A stretch of DNA of 64,000 nucleotides from Pontibacter amylolyticus (GTDB lineage Bacteria > Bacteroidota > Bacteroidia > Cytophagales > Hymenobacteraceae): the NCBI RefSeq assembly GCF_014638845.1, contig NZ_BMFP01000002.1, positions 576,373-640,372 on the forward strand, written 5' to 3'. A program made the position numbers and the translations under genes. Shown here piece after piece: positions 16,848-24,749 of the stretch. The notes under the pieces were generated by a model. The model was given only the letters and a program-made list of their open reading frames with translations. It had not been told where the DNA came from and did no database searches. Positions within the stretch are counted from its first letter, which is position 1; every line of letters begins with the position of its first letter.

Positions 16848-17843
16848 CTATACCAGTACCGCTTTGGGCAGTTTAATGTGCTGCTGCAACTCTTCCACCA
16901 CTTTATCAGGGGTGATGCGCTCGGCCTCGGCTGTAAAGTTAACGAGTATGCGGTGGCGTAGCACCGGGAACGCCATCGTCTGCACGTCGGCGGCCGTTAC
17001 GGCAAAGCGTCCCTGCAGCAAGGCCCTTGCTTTGGATGTTAGAATGAGCGCCTGCCCGGCTCTTGGACCCGCCCCCCAGCGCACATAGCTTTTGATGTGT
17101 TCGCTCGAAGTCGTGTCAGGACGTGTGGCACGCACCAGTTGGTTCACGTAAGTCAGCAGATCGTCGCTGATGCTCACCTCACGAACCAGTTGCCGCAGCT
17201 GCAGTATTTCTTCGCCCGAAATGGCTGGATATACCTGAACCTGTCGGGTGCCAGTGGTGCTGGTAAGGATGTTCAGCTCCTCCAGCTCGGTCGGGTATTT
17301 TATTTTGATGTAGAGCAGGAAGCGGTCCAACTGCGCTTCAGGCAGTGGGTAGGTGCCGGCCTGTTCAATTGGGTTTTGGGTGGCGAGCAGGAAAAAGGGC
17401 TTCGGCAAGGTATAGGTCGTGCCCGCGTAGGTCACCTCATACTCCTGCATGGCTTCCAGCAAAGCCGCTTGGGTCTTGGGTGGCGTCCGGTTGATCTCGT
17501 CGGCCAGCACGATGTTGGCGAAGATGGGTCCTTCGTTGAACTTGAAGAAGCGCTTGCCTGTGGCGTGGTCCTCTTCCAACACCTCCGTTCCGAGAATGTC
17601 GGTTGGCATCAGGTCCGGGGTGAACTGGATGCGGCGGAAGCTGAGGTCCATGGCGTTGGACAAGGTGCGTACCAGCAAGGTTTTCGCCAGGCCCGGTACG
17701 CCCTCGAGCAAGCCGTGTCCGCCCGCCAAAAGCGTAATCAGCACCTCGTCGAGCACTTCCTCCTGCCCTATAATTACTTTCTGTATCTCCTGCTTGAGCT
17801 GCGGCAGCTTGCCGAGGAGTTGGTGTATGTCTTGTTCAGTCAC
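16848..17843 (-). CDS. moxR: MoxR-family AAA+ ATPase
   Basis: 331 aa, the standard MoxR length. Walker A is GVPGLAKT (residues 48-55), Walker B IVLADEIN (111-118, Asp115-Glu116), with the MoxR hallmark ANIVLADEINRTPPKTQAALLEAM and sensor-1 ATQNPIEQAGTYPLPEAQLD. C-terminal lid domain carries YVRWGAGPRAGQALIL. MoxR ATPases act as chaperones that activate or assemble vWA-type partners; here the partners should be the DUF58 and BatA-type proteins encoded downstream in the same direction. The gene symbol denotes the family. Confidence 0.93.
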   Translation of the reverse strand: MTEQDIHQLLGKLPQLKQEIQKVIIGQEEVLDEVLITLLAGGHGLLEGVPGLAKTLLVRTLSNAMDLSFRRIQFTPDLMPTDILGTEVLEEDHATGKRFFKFNEGPIFANIVLADEINRTPPKTQAALLEAMQEYEVTYAGTTYTLPKPFFLLATQNPIEQAGTYPLPEAQLDRFLLYIKIKYPTELEELNILTSTTGTRQVQVYPAISGEEILQLRQLVREVSISDDLLTYVNQLVRATRPDTTSSEHIKSYVRWGAGPRAGQALILTSKARALLQGRFAVTAADVQTMAFPVLRHRILVNFTAEAERITPDKVVEELQQHIKLPKAVLV

Positions 17844-18339
17844 TGTTTAATGGGTTAATGACTTGGTGTTGCTTAACTGCTGTTGTAATGGCTTAGCTAC
17901 AGCTTAATTTGTAGCAACTTAATTTGTTCTATAGCTTGCCCTGGCCGGGCAGGCCTAACTTTTTTCCTTGATGAAAAAAGTAAGCAAAAAAATCAAGACA
18001 ATACAAACTCGCTGACCGCTCAAACAGTGTATTGTCATTTTGTGCACCTGGCACAGTTCTCTACATTGTAGTGAGCGTGCAAGTTAGTCTTCCTATACCT
18101 GCCAGGGGTATGTACTGCAGCTACAACGCTTCTACCATTAAAATGGCAGCTGCTGAAAATCCCCTCTTGAGAGGGGCAGGGGTGTGTTATAGCAACTGCC
18201 TGTCCCCCCTTCTACCAAGATCCTTTCAGGATGACAGATGGGAAAGCAGTAGCCAAGCAGTCACCCTTGGGGCATGGAAGACAATCTTCCATGAAAATCC
18301 TGTTAGTCTTTAAATCCTGAGAATCCTGATTCAGACAAC
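17844..18339. repeat. intergenic repeat mosaic, copy 1 (hairpin element plus modules shared with 60.78-61.37 kb)
   Basis: No gene is seen. About 17933-18092 is a dispersed repeat also present at 60824-60985 (TAGCTTGCCCTGGCCGGGC start, then TTTTTTCCTTGATGAAAAAA, then GTAAGCAAAAAAATCAAGAC, end GCAAGTTAGTCTT). It contains a hairpin: GACAATACA at 17997-18005 pairs perfectly with TGTATTGTC at 18028-18036 around a 22-nt loop. Further modules follow: CCCCTCTTGAGAGGGG with GCAGGGGTGTGT (18161-18187), TATAGCAACTGCCTGT (18188-18203) and AATCCTG units ending in GATTCAGACAA (18292-18338). All modules recur, in another order, near 61 kb. Confidence 0.8.
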
Positions 18340-19020
18340 TTAACTCGTCAGCGCATACATAATAATGTTCACCCCAAACTTCGTATTGTCTTCCGCCAGC
18401 CACCGCTTGTTTCGGAAATCGTAGTCCCATTCGCAGCCGTAGTCTTTGTTGCTATAAAGTACTCCGATTTTCCCGTTGATCTCAATCGCCTTCAGGTAGT
18501 CGTGCACCAGGTCGTCGCCCCATCCGTTTAACTCAAACGATGTCGTAGGTGGACCATCTTCAAAGGTGAAGAAGCTGCGGTATACCTTGTGGTTGTTCGG
18601 GATCTTCTTCAAAGCGCCTTGCCCGAAAATCTGCTTCATCTGCTCCTCAAACGAGCGGGCAAACAGTCCGTCGATGTCGTGGTTGCAATCATCGACAAAC
18701 ACAAAGCCACCGTTGCGCACATAGGTCTCAAAGTTCTGCCGCTCCTTTTGATTGAACTGCACCAACCGGTGGCCGCTTAGGTAGCTGAAGGGGTAGTTGA
18801 AAAGCTCGGCACTCTCCAACGGAATTACTTTTTCCTGCTCGTTCACCTTCACCGTCGTGTACTCGATCAGCGAATGCAACAGGTTGCTCGGCATACGCGG
18901 GTCGGTATCCCAGTTGCCGGAGCGGTATTGCAGTCGGACGAAGGTGAAAGGTTGCATTTGGGGAGTAGAAGTTAAATTTGCTGTTAAAAGGAATGCCGTA
19001 CACAAAGCTGCATACGGCAT
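18340..19020 (-). CDS. DUF4159 domain-containing protein
   Basis: 226 aa with an N-terminal export signal (MPYAALCTAFLLTANLTSTP) followed by the DUF4159 domain: FVRLQYRSGNWDTDPRMPSN, FPFSYLSGH-like segment (YPFSYLSGH), GGFVFVDDCNHD and SFFTFEDGPP. DUF4159 has a glutamine-amidotransferase-like or flavodoxin-like fold and is normally found at the end of BatA-type proteins or as a stand-alone partner in MoxR/DUF58 clusters, as here. It lies just downstream of the TldE gene (20-bp spacer) and upstream of the repeat mosaic. Enzymatic activity has not been shown for the family as far as I know. Confidence 0.9.
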   Translation of the reverse strand: MPYAALCTAFLLTANLTSTPQMQPFTFVRLQYRSGNWDTDPRMPSNLLHSLIEYTTVKVNEQEKVIPLESAELFNYPFSYLSGHRLVQFNQKERQNFETYVRNGGFVFVDDCNHDIDGLFARSFEEQMKQIFGQGALKKIPNNHKVYRSFFTFEDGPPTTSFELNGWGDDLVHDYLKAIEINGKIGVLYSNKDYGCEWDYDFRNKRWLAEDNTKFGVNIIMYALTS

Positions 19021-19040
19021 TCAAGGTATAAGTTAGCTGA

Positions 19041-20357
19041 CTACACCGCGTCAGACAAGCTGGTGAAGGTGAAGTCGCGGATCTTCATTGGCGGTACCAG
19101 GTTACCGTTAATGCGTTGCGGACGACCCAGGGCCTCCAGGTTGTTGAGCATGATGATGGGGCTTTCGTTGAAACGGAAGTTCTTCACCGGGTACTGGATC
19201 TTGCCGTTCTCGATGTAGAAGGTGCCGTCGCGGGTAAGGCCGGTATAGAGCAGCGTCTGCGGGTCTACGGAGCGGATGTACCACAGGCGCGTCACCAGGA
19301 TGCCGCGTTTGGTGTTCTTGATCATTTCCTCCAAGGTCTGATTGCCGCCTTCCATCACCACGCCGCCTGGGTTAGGAACCGATTTGGCACCTGTTTTCTC
19401 AGCCCAGAAGCGGGAGTTGTACAGGTTCTTGATCACGCCTTTCTCAATCCAGGTGGTCTTCTCGCGCGGACGGCCATCGCCGGCGAACGGAGCGGACGGG
19501 ATCTCAGGGTGCATTGGGTCAGAGTATACCGTGATGCGCTCGTCTACCAGTTTCTCGCCTACCTTGGTCTTTCCGCCCGGCTTGCTCAGGAAGCTGCGGC
19601 CTTCTTCGGCGTTACGCTGATCCATGTTGCCGAACATATTGCGCAGCAAGTCGATGGAAGCAGCTGGTTCCAGGATGACGGTATACTTGCCTGGCTCCAA
19701 CGCTTTAGCATTGCGGGAGTTCACCGCTTTGCTGGCTGCGATCTGGGAAGCAGCGCCTGTGTCGAGTTTGCTCACGTCGCTGAAATCCTGCGTCACGTAG
19801 CCGGAGCCGGTACCGTCCTCGGTACGCATGGTCACCGAGAAATCGACTACCGTGGACGGATGGTAGGCAAACAGCCCTTTGGAGTTTAATCGTGCCATAA
19901 AACTGGTCGAGTGCTCCAGGAAGCCGGCGGCAGTCAGGCCTTTATCGGCGGCCGCTTTTATGCTTTTGGCAGCTGCATCGGCTCGGTAGGCGGCGTCTAT
20001 TTTGGCAGTGCTGTCGAAGTGCGCTTTAGTCGTGACGTACTTCTGTGGTCCCAGCATGGGCACGTACTCCGGGCTCTCCGGCGCAATGCGCGCAATCTCC
20101 TCGGCACGACGGATTACTTTCTCCAGAGAGGCATCGTCAAATTCGTTGATGGTGGCCACCCCGGATTTTTTCCCGAAGCGCGACTCTACCGACAGGGCCA
20201 CGTTCTCTTCGGCACCGCTGGTAGATACTTCGTTTCGGGCGTAGCGGATGTTGCCGCCAATATTGCCGCTCAGTGTGACCTCACACTCATCGGCTTTTGA
20301 GTAAGCCAGGGCCTTTTTCAGCAAAGCCTCCGCTTGTTCTCTTGTATATATTGCCAT
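19041..20357 (-). CDS. pmbA: TldD/PmbA family protein, TldE-type subunit
   Basis: 438 aa, the normal TldE/PmbA length. The N-terminal half (EQAEALLKKALAYSKADECEVTL) and the C-terminal beta-barrel half (GAKSVPNPGGVVMEGG, YIENGKIQYPVKNFRFNES) match the family, and there is no HExxxH motif, as expected for the non-catalytic TldE partner. TldD and TldE form a heterodimeric metalloprotease that cleaves unfolded peptides and matures modified peptides such as microcin B17. The adjacent upstream gene encodes the catalytic subunit. Confidence 0.93.
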   Translation of the reverse strand: MAIYTREQAEALLKKALAYSKADECEVTLSGNIGGNIRYARNEVSTSGAEENVALSVESRFGKKSGVATINEFDDASLEKVIRRAEEIARIAPESPEYVPMLGPQKYVTTKAHFDSTAKIDAAYRADAAAKSIKAAADKGLTAAGFLEHSTSFMARLNSKGLFAYHPSTVVDFSVTMRTEDGTGSGYVTQDFSDVSKLDTGAASQIAASKAVNSRNAKALEPGKYTVILEPAASIDLLRNMFGNMDQRNAEEGRSFLSKPGGKTKVGEKLVDERITVYSDPMHPEIPSAPFAGDGRPREKTTWIEKGVIKNLYNSRFWAEKTGAKSVPNPGGVVMEGGNQTLEEMIKNTKRGILVTRLWYIRSVDPQTLLYTGLTRDGTFYIENGKIQYPVKNFRFNESPIIMLNNLEALGRPQRINGNLVPPMKIRDFTFTSLSDAV

Positions 20358-20506
20358 TTTTCTTTAGTTAAGAGTTATGGGTTCAGAGTTAAAAGTTGAT
20401 AAGCGGTAACAGGTATTTTCAGCTATACCTGTCAGCAGGGCTTATGGCTGAGTAAGAGTCCGTGGATGTGAACTCATAACTCAATAACTTTTAACGCTTA
20501 ACTAAT

Positions 20507-22153
20507 TTAGATTTTACGAGCCGTATTGATCACGTTCACGCCATTGAAGCGGGTGTGGGCAGAGCCATGCGATACGGCGCTTACCTGGCTTGGCTGGCCC
20601 TTGCCATCGAAGAACGAACCGAACAGGCGGTAGTCGCTTTCGTCGCAGGAGCCTGCGCAGGAGTTCCAGAATTCTTGCGTGTTGCTCTGGTAGGCCACGT
20701 CTTCCAGCATACCCACAATCTTGCCTTTGCTGATCTCGTAGAACACCGTGCCGCCAAACTGGAAGTTGTAGCGCTGCTGGTCTATGGAATAAGAGCCACG
20801 ACCCGCAATGTAGATGCCTTTGTCGACGCCTGAAATAAGCTGGTCCACGTTCATCTTCTGCTTGCCTGGCGACAGCGACACGTTCGGCATACGCTGGAAC
20901 TGCACCGAGCTCCAGTTGTCGGCATAGCAGCAGCCATGTGACTCCGGCTCGTTGATGATGTGCGCCTGGTCACGGATGGCCTGGTAATTCACCAGAATAC
21001 CGTCTTTGATGAGGTCCCACTGTTTGGTTTTCACGCCTTCGTCGTCCCAGCCTACCAGGCCAAGCGAGCCCTTTTGGGTCTTGTCTGCGAAGATGTGCAC
21101 CTTGTCGGAGCCGTACTTGAATTTCTTGGATTTCCACTTGTCGAGGGTAGCGAAGGAGGTACCGGCGTAGTTGGCCTCGTAGCCCAGCACGCGGTCGAGC
21201 TCCAGCGGGTGACCCACCGACTCGTGGATGGTCAGGCCGAGGTGGTTCGGGTCCAGGATAAGGTCATACTTGCCAGCGGCCACTGACTTGGCTGTCAGTT
21301 TTTCCTTGGCCTGTTTGGCGGCCAGGGCGGCGTCCTCGAGCATGTCGTAAGCGTAGCGGTAGCCCATCAGGCCAGTGCCTTCCGGTCCTTTAATCTTCTC
21401 ACTGGCTTTTGGTACCATGTATTCCCAGCCCATTCCCATTGGTGCGCTCAGGGCCTCACGGGTTCTGAACTTACCACTGGCTTTGTCCACGGCAGTTACC
21501 GTGAAGTTTGGCCAGATGCGGTGGATGTCCTGGTCGATATAAGAACCATCGGTGGAGGCAAAATACTTCTGCTCGTTTACCTGGAAGAGCGCTGAGTTCA
21601 CGAAGCTGGCTCCGTTCTCCATCGCCTTGGCGTTGGCGGCCAACAGCAGGTCGGCTTTCTCGTTGATCGGCACCTCAAAGGAGTTTTTCTCGATCGGCGT
21701 TTTCCAACTCACTTCGCCGTAGCTCTTCACAGGCGCCAGTCTTACCGGCTCTTTCTGCAGTTTGGCGTTAGCTTTAGCAATAGCCACCGCCTCGTTTGCA
21801 GCCTTTGCTATACCTTTGTCGCTCACGTCGGACGTGGCGGCAAAGCCCCAGGTGCCGTTGGCCAGCACCCGCACGCCCACGCCATAAGACTCGGCGTTCA
21901 CGATGTTCTGCACCTGCTTCTCACGCGTGAAAACATACTGCTGCAGGTAGCGGCCTATGCGCACATCGGCATAGGAGGCGCCGCTTGACTTGGCTGTATT
22001 CAAAGCTACATCTGCCAATCGCTTTTTCAGGGCAGGGTCCACCTGTTCCAGCGCTCTCTCGGGTGAGATGATATCGCCGAAAACAGGTATGGAAGGCAGC
22101 ATGAGCCCACCAAACCCGAGCGCCGATAGCTCGATAAAATGACGTCTTTTCAA
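20507..22153 (-). CDS. tldD: TldD-type metalloprotease subunit with exported N-terminus
   Basis: 548 aa, longer than E. coli TldD because of an N-terminal signal (MKRRHFIELSALGFGGLML) that looks like a twin-arginine signal. The catalytic zinc motif HExxxH is present as HESVGH with His310, Glu311 and His315. Further family blocks include GLVGWDDEGVKTK and the Cys-rich ESHGCCYADNW and SCAGSCDESDYR segments near the C-terminus. It should pair with TldE (gene downstream, 149-bp spacer). Export is predicted from sequence only; the partner TldE has no such signal, which is odd if they form a heterodimer. Confidence 0.93.
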   Translation of the reverse strand: MKRRHFIELSALGFGGLMLPSIPVFGDIISPERALEQVDPALKKRLADVALNTAKSSGASYADVRIGRYLQQYVFTREKQVQNIVNAESYGVGVRVLANGTWGFAATSDVSDKGIAKAANEAVAIAKANAKLQKEPVRLAPVKSYGEVSWKTPIEKNSFEVPINEKADLLLAANAKAMENGASFVNSALFQVNEQKYFASTDGSYIDQDIHRIWPNFTVTAVDKASGKFRTREALSAPMGMGWEYMVPKASEKIKGPEGTGLMGYRYAYDMLEDAALAAKQAKEKLTAKSVAAGKYDLILDPNHLGLTIHESVGHPLELDRVLGYEANYAGTSFATLDKWKSKKFKYGSDKVHIFADKTQKGSLGLVGWDDEGVKTKQWDLIKDGILVNYQAIRDQAHIINEPESHGCCYADNWSSVQFQRMPNVSLSPGKQKMNVDQLISGVDKGIYIAGRGSYSIDQQRYNFQFGGTVFYEISKGKIVGMLEDVAYQSNTQEFWNSCAGSCDESDYRLFGSFFDGKGQPSQVSAVSHGSAHTRFNGVNVINTARKI

Positions 22154-22349
22154 GTTCTTTTAAGTTAAGGTTTAGAGAAGTTTAGTTTTAGGTAACTAAG
22201 TTTAGGCATTTGCATGCTTAAATCAAAGTGCAGCTACCAGTTAAAAGCTATATAGGGCATTTTAATCGATAAACCGGGGGTTCTGCTCTATCAGACAAGT
22301 CTCACTCAAGCAAAATTTTGTGATGCCCAAAGCTTAGTAAAAGAGTCAG

Positions 22350-22376
22350 TGTAATGTTTCTGATGCTGTGTCGTCT
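22350..22376 (+). promoter_or_regulatory. ECF-type promoter upstream of the S41-like peptidase gene
   Basis: TGTAAT at 22350-22355 is followed 15 bp later by TCGTCT at 22371-22376. The same two hexamers with the same 15-bp spacer stand upstream of the ECF sigma gene at 24200-24226, and both sites are preceded by the palindrome CAAAATTTTG (22311-22320 here). AT-rich -35-like plus CGTC-like -10 boxes are typical of ECF sigma factors. The 60-bp distance to the ATG leaves a leader. Confidence 0.55.
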
Positions 22377-22436
22377 CTTTCATAGGAGGGTCAGCCGCGG
22401 TTTCTGTGCCTTGCGTTTATACCTGACTTTGTTACT

Positions 22437-24122
22437 ATGGAGAATCGATTCTTAACCGGCTGCAGCGTTCTATTGATGCTGCTCGCGCATAGCCTGGTTC
22501 AGGCCCAGCCCAAGGTGCTAAGTGTGGCCCAATGGCAACAAGACGTCAAAGCGCTGGCCGAGCAAATGCCCAAAATGCACCGGTCTTCCTATAACAAGGT
22601 GTCGCAGCAGGAGTTCGACAGCGCCGTAGCAGTACTGCACGCACAGGTTCCTAAACTGCAGGATCATGAAATTATGGTAAGCCTGACGCGGCTGGTCGCT
22701 GTGATCGGTGATGGCCATACCCGCCTGACCCTACCGCAGGACATGGCGGTGGCCTACAGCCGGGCGCACTCCTCCACTCCGCCTCCGGCTGACTCCAGTT
22801 TGTTTCTGAACCACCTGCCTGTGAAGCTCGCCCTTTTCGACGATGGCCTGTTTATCCGGGAAACTACGCCTGAACTGATGCACCTGGTGGGAGCAGAGGT
22901 GCTACAGATCGGAAACATAACCGTAAAAGAAGTACTAGAGAAGGTAAGGCCCGTCGTGCATTATGATAACGAGATGGGCTTCAAGCAGCTGGCCCCCACC
23001 TTTCTGGTAGTACCTGAATTTCTGGCAGCGCTAGGTATAGCCGACGATTCGGAGGAGGTAGTATTCAAAGTAAAGACACGGGATGGAGCTACGACAGATA
23101 TTGTGCTCTCTTCAATCCCGCAATTCAAGCAGGTATACTTTGTCGGGGCAAGTGAGGCACTAGGTATAGCAGCGCCTTTGAGCCAGTGGAACAGAAAGGA
23201 AAAGTTCTGGCTCCACATGCTGGAGAAAGAAAAGACGCTGTACGTGCAGCTGAATGAAAGCAACGACAAGGAAGAAGAGTCGCTGGCGGCTTTTGTCGCA
23301 CAGATAGAGCGCATCGTCACCGGCTTTCCAGTTGAGAAGCTGGTGCTCGATCTGCGGTATAATCCTGGCGGAAACAATCATCTCAACCGTTCCCTGGTGC
23401 TGGCCCTGGCACGGTCGGAGCAGGTCAACCGGTTTGGTAAACTCTATACCCTGATCGGTCGGGAGACCTTCTCGGCTGCGCAGATGCTGGCCAATGACCT
23501 GGAATATTATACTAATACCCTCTTTGTGGGAGAGCCATCGGGCTCCTCGCCCAGCGCCTACGGCGACTCCAGAAAAATGCAGCTGCCCAACAGCAAACTG
23601 ACCATACGGGTGTCCACCATTTACTGGCGCGACTGGGATGGGGACGAAAAGCGGCCCTGGACAGCGCCCGATATTCCTGTCGGCTATACCTCAAGAGACT
23701 ACCTGGCGGGAAGAGATCCTGCGCTGGAAGCAGTACTGCAGATGCCCCAGAACAACACAATAGCCAATGTGATGCAGCAGGTATATGAAAATGCGGGCTT
23801 TCGCTCAGCTACCTGGGTCTACTTCCGGGCCGTGCAGGATGCTCGGGCCGATAGCGAAGCGGTCAACCAGGCAGAGAAGAGTTTCGGAGAGTACTTACTG
23901 CAAGCTAACAAATCACCCGATGCCATTGCCTGGTACAGCCACATCAGTAGTCGGTACAAAGAGGAGGCCTGGCCGTTGGTCGGGCTGGCAAAGGCACACT
24001 TGCTAAGTGAAGAACGGCAAAAGGCAGTGGCCATGCTTGAGAAGGCGATTCAGCTACAACCTGCCGATAAGCAGGCAAAAGAACTGTTGTCGGCCATCAA
24101 AAAGATGCCTTCTAAAGGATGA
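22437..24122 (+). CDS. S41-family peptidase-like exported protein with C-terminal TPR
   Basis: 561 aa with a signal peptide (LTGCSVLLMLLAHSLVQAQ). The N-terminal region contains the S41 AVIGDGHTRL signature (residues about 90-99), the core has LVLDLRYNPGGN, and the nucleophile is probably Ser346 in GRETFSAAQML, as in tricorn/C-terminal-processing-type peptidases. A canonical PDZ domain is not obvious. The last about 90 residues (IAWYSHISSRYKEEAWPLVG, KAVAMLEKAIQLQP) form about two TPR-like helical pairs. It should act in the periplasm. A matching ECF-type promoter links it to the sigma gene downstream (114-bp spacer). Confidence 0.85.
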   Translation: MENRFLTGCSVLLMLLAHSLVQAQPKVLSVAQWQQDVKALAEQMPKMHRSSYNKVSQQEFDSAVAVLHAQVPKLQDHEIMVSLTRLVAVIGDGHTRLTLPQDMAVAYSRAHSSTPPPADSSLFLNHLPVKLALFDDGLFIRETTPELMHLVGAEVLQIGNITVKEVLEKVRPVVHYDNEMGFKQLAPTFLVVPEFLAALGIADDSEEVVFKVKTRDGATTDIVLSSIPQFKQVYFVGASEALGIAAPLSQWNRKEKFWLHMLEKEKTLYVQLNESNDKEEESLAAFVAQIERIVTGFPVEKLVLDLRYNPGGNNHLNRSLVLALARSEQVNRFGKLYTLIGRETFSAAQMLANDLEYYTNTLFVGEPSGSSPSAYGDSRKMQLPNSKLTIRVSTIYWRDWDGDEKRPWTAPDIPVGYTSRDYLAGRDPALEAVLQMPQNNTIANVMQQVYENAGFRSATWVYFRAVQDARADSEAVNQAEKSFGEYLLQANKSPDAIAWYSHISSRYKEEAWPLVGLAKAHLLSEERQKAVAMLEKAIQLQPADKQAKELLSAIKKMPSKG

Positions 24123-24199
24123 AACATCCTGGTACGCAGTGTCTTAAAAAGAAAGAAGAGGCTGCTATACCTTGCACAGGCAAAATTTTGATAATATGC

Positions 24200-24226
24200 T
24201 GTAATGTTTCCCAACCTAGGTCGTCT
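24200..24226 (+). promoter_or_regulatory. ECF-type promoter upstream of the sigma factor gene (probable autoregulation)
   Basis: TGTAAT (24200-24205), 15-bp spacer, TCGTCT (24221-24226); only 10 bp separate it from the ATG at 24237. It repeats the boxes and spacing found at 22350-22376, also with CAAAATTTTG upstream (24181-24190). Sharing between the sigma gene and its neighbour suggests that this sigma factor drives both. Confidence 0.58.
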
Positions 24227-24236
24227 TTGTAATTGA

Positions 24237-24749
24237 ATGGATCTGCAAGAGTTTAAAATAAAGGTACTTCCTGCGAAGCAAAAGCTCTACCGGCTTGCGC
24301 TGTTCCTGCTTCACGACAAAGATGAAGCGGAGGATATCCTGCAGGATGTATTCCTCAAACTCTGGACCCAGAAAGACAAGCTGGATGCTTATAACAGTGT
24401 AGAGGCCTTTGCGATGACCATCACCAAAAACCTCTGCCTGGACAAGCTGAAGGCAAGCATACGAAAGCAGATGGTTGACGTGACAGGTATAGACCTAAGC
24501 TCAGGAGATATGAACCCCTACCAGCACTCGGAGCTGACAGACAGCATGAGCAATGTGCAGAAGCTGCTGGCAGCCCTGCCCGAACAGCAGAAACTGGTGC
24601 TGCACCTGCGGGATGTGGAAGGGTACTCCTTTGAAGAAATAGAGCAGATCACCAGCCTGACCGTGAACAACCTGCGGGTGATCCTGTCAAGGGCCCGCAA
24701 AAGCGTACGGGATGGCTTTTTAAAACTGGAGAATTATGAAATTGGATAA
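24237..24749 (+). CDS. ECF RNA polymerase sigma factor (sigma-70 family)
   Basis: 170 aa, the usual ECF length. Sigma region 2 spans about residues 14-80 (YRLALFLLHDKDEAEDILQD, then VFLKLW) and region 4 about 105-160 (LPEQQKLVLHLRDVEGYSFE, EEIEQITSLTVNNLRVILSR). The downstream gene, overlapping by 14 bp, encodes a membrane protein in the anti-sigma position. The operon continues with two DUF4097 proteins, an arrangement common in Bacteroidota. It probably responds to an envelope signal and autoregulates through the promoter at 24200-24226. Confidence 0.93.
   Translation: MDLQEFKIKVLPAKQKLYRLALFLLHDKDEAEDILQDVFLKLWTQKDKLDAYNSVEAFAMTITKNLCLDKLKASIRKQMVDVTGIDLSSGDMNPYQHSELTDSMSNVQKLLAALPEQQKLVLHLRDVEGYSFEEIEQITSLTVNNLRVILSRARKSVRDGFLKLENYEIG

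Noticed and set aside
17097-17858. 253-codon open frame opposite the MoxR gene
   Set aside because: A shadow of moxR, which has complete Walker motifs and normal length.
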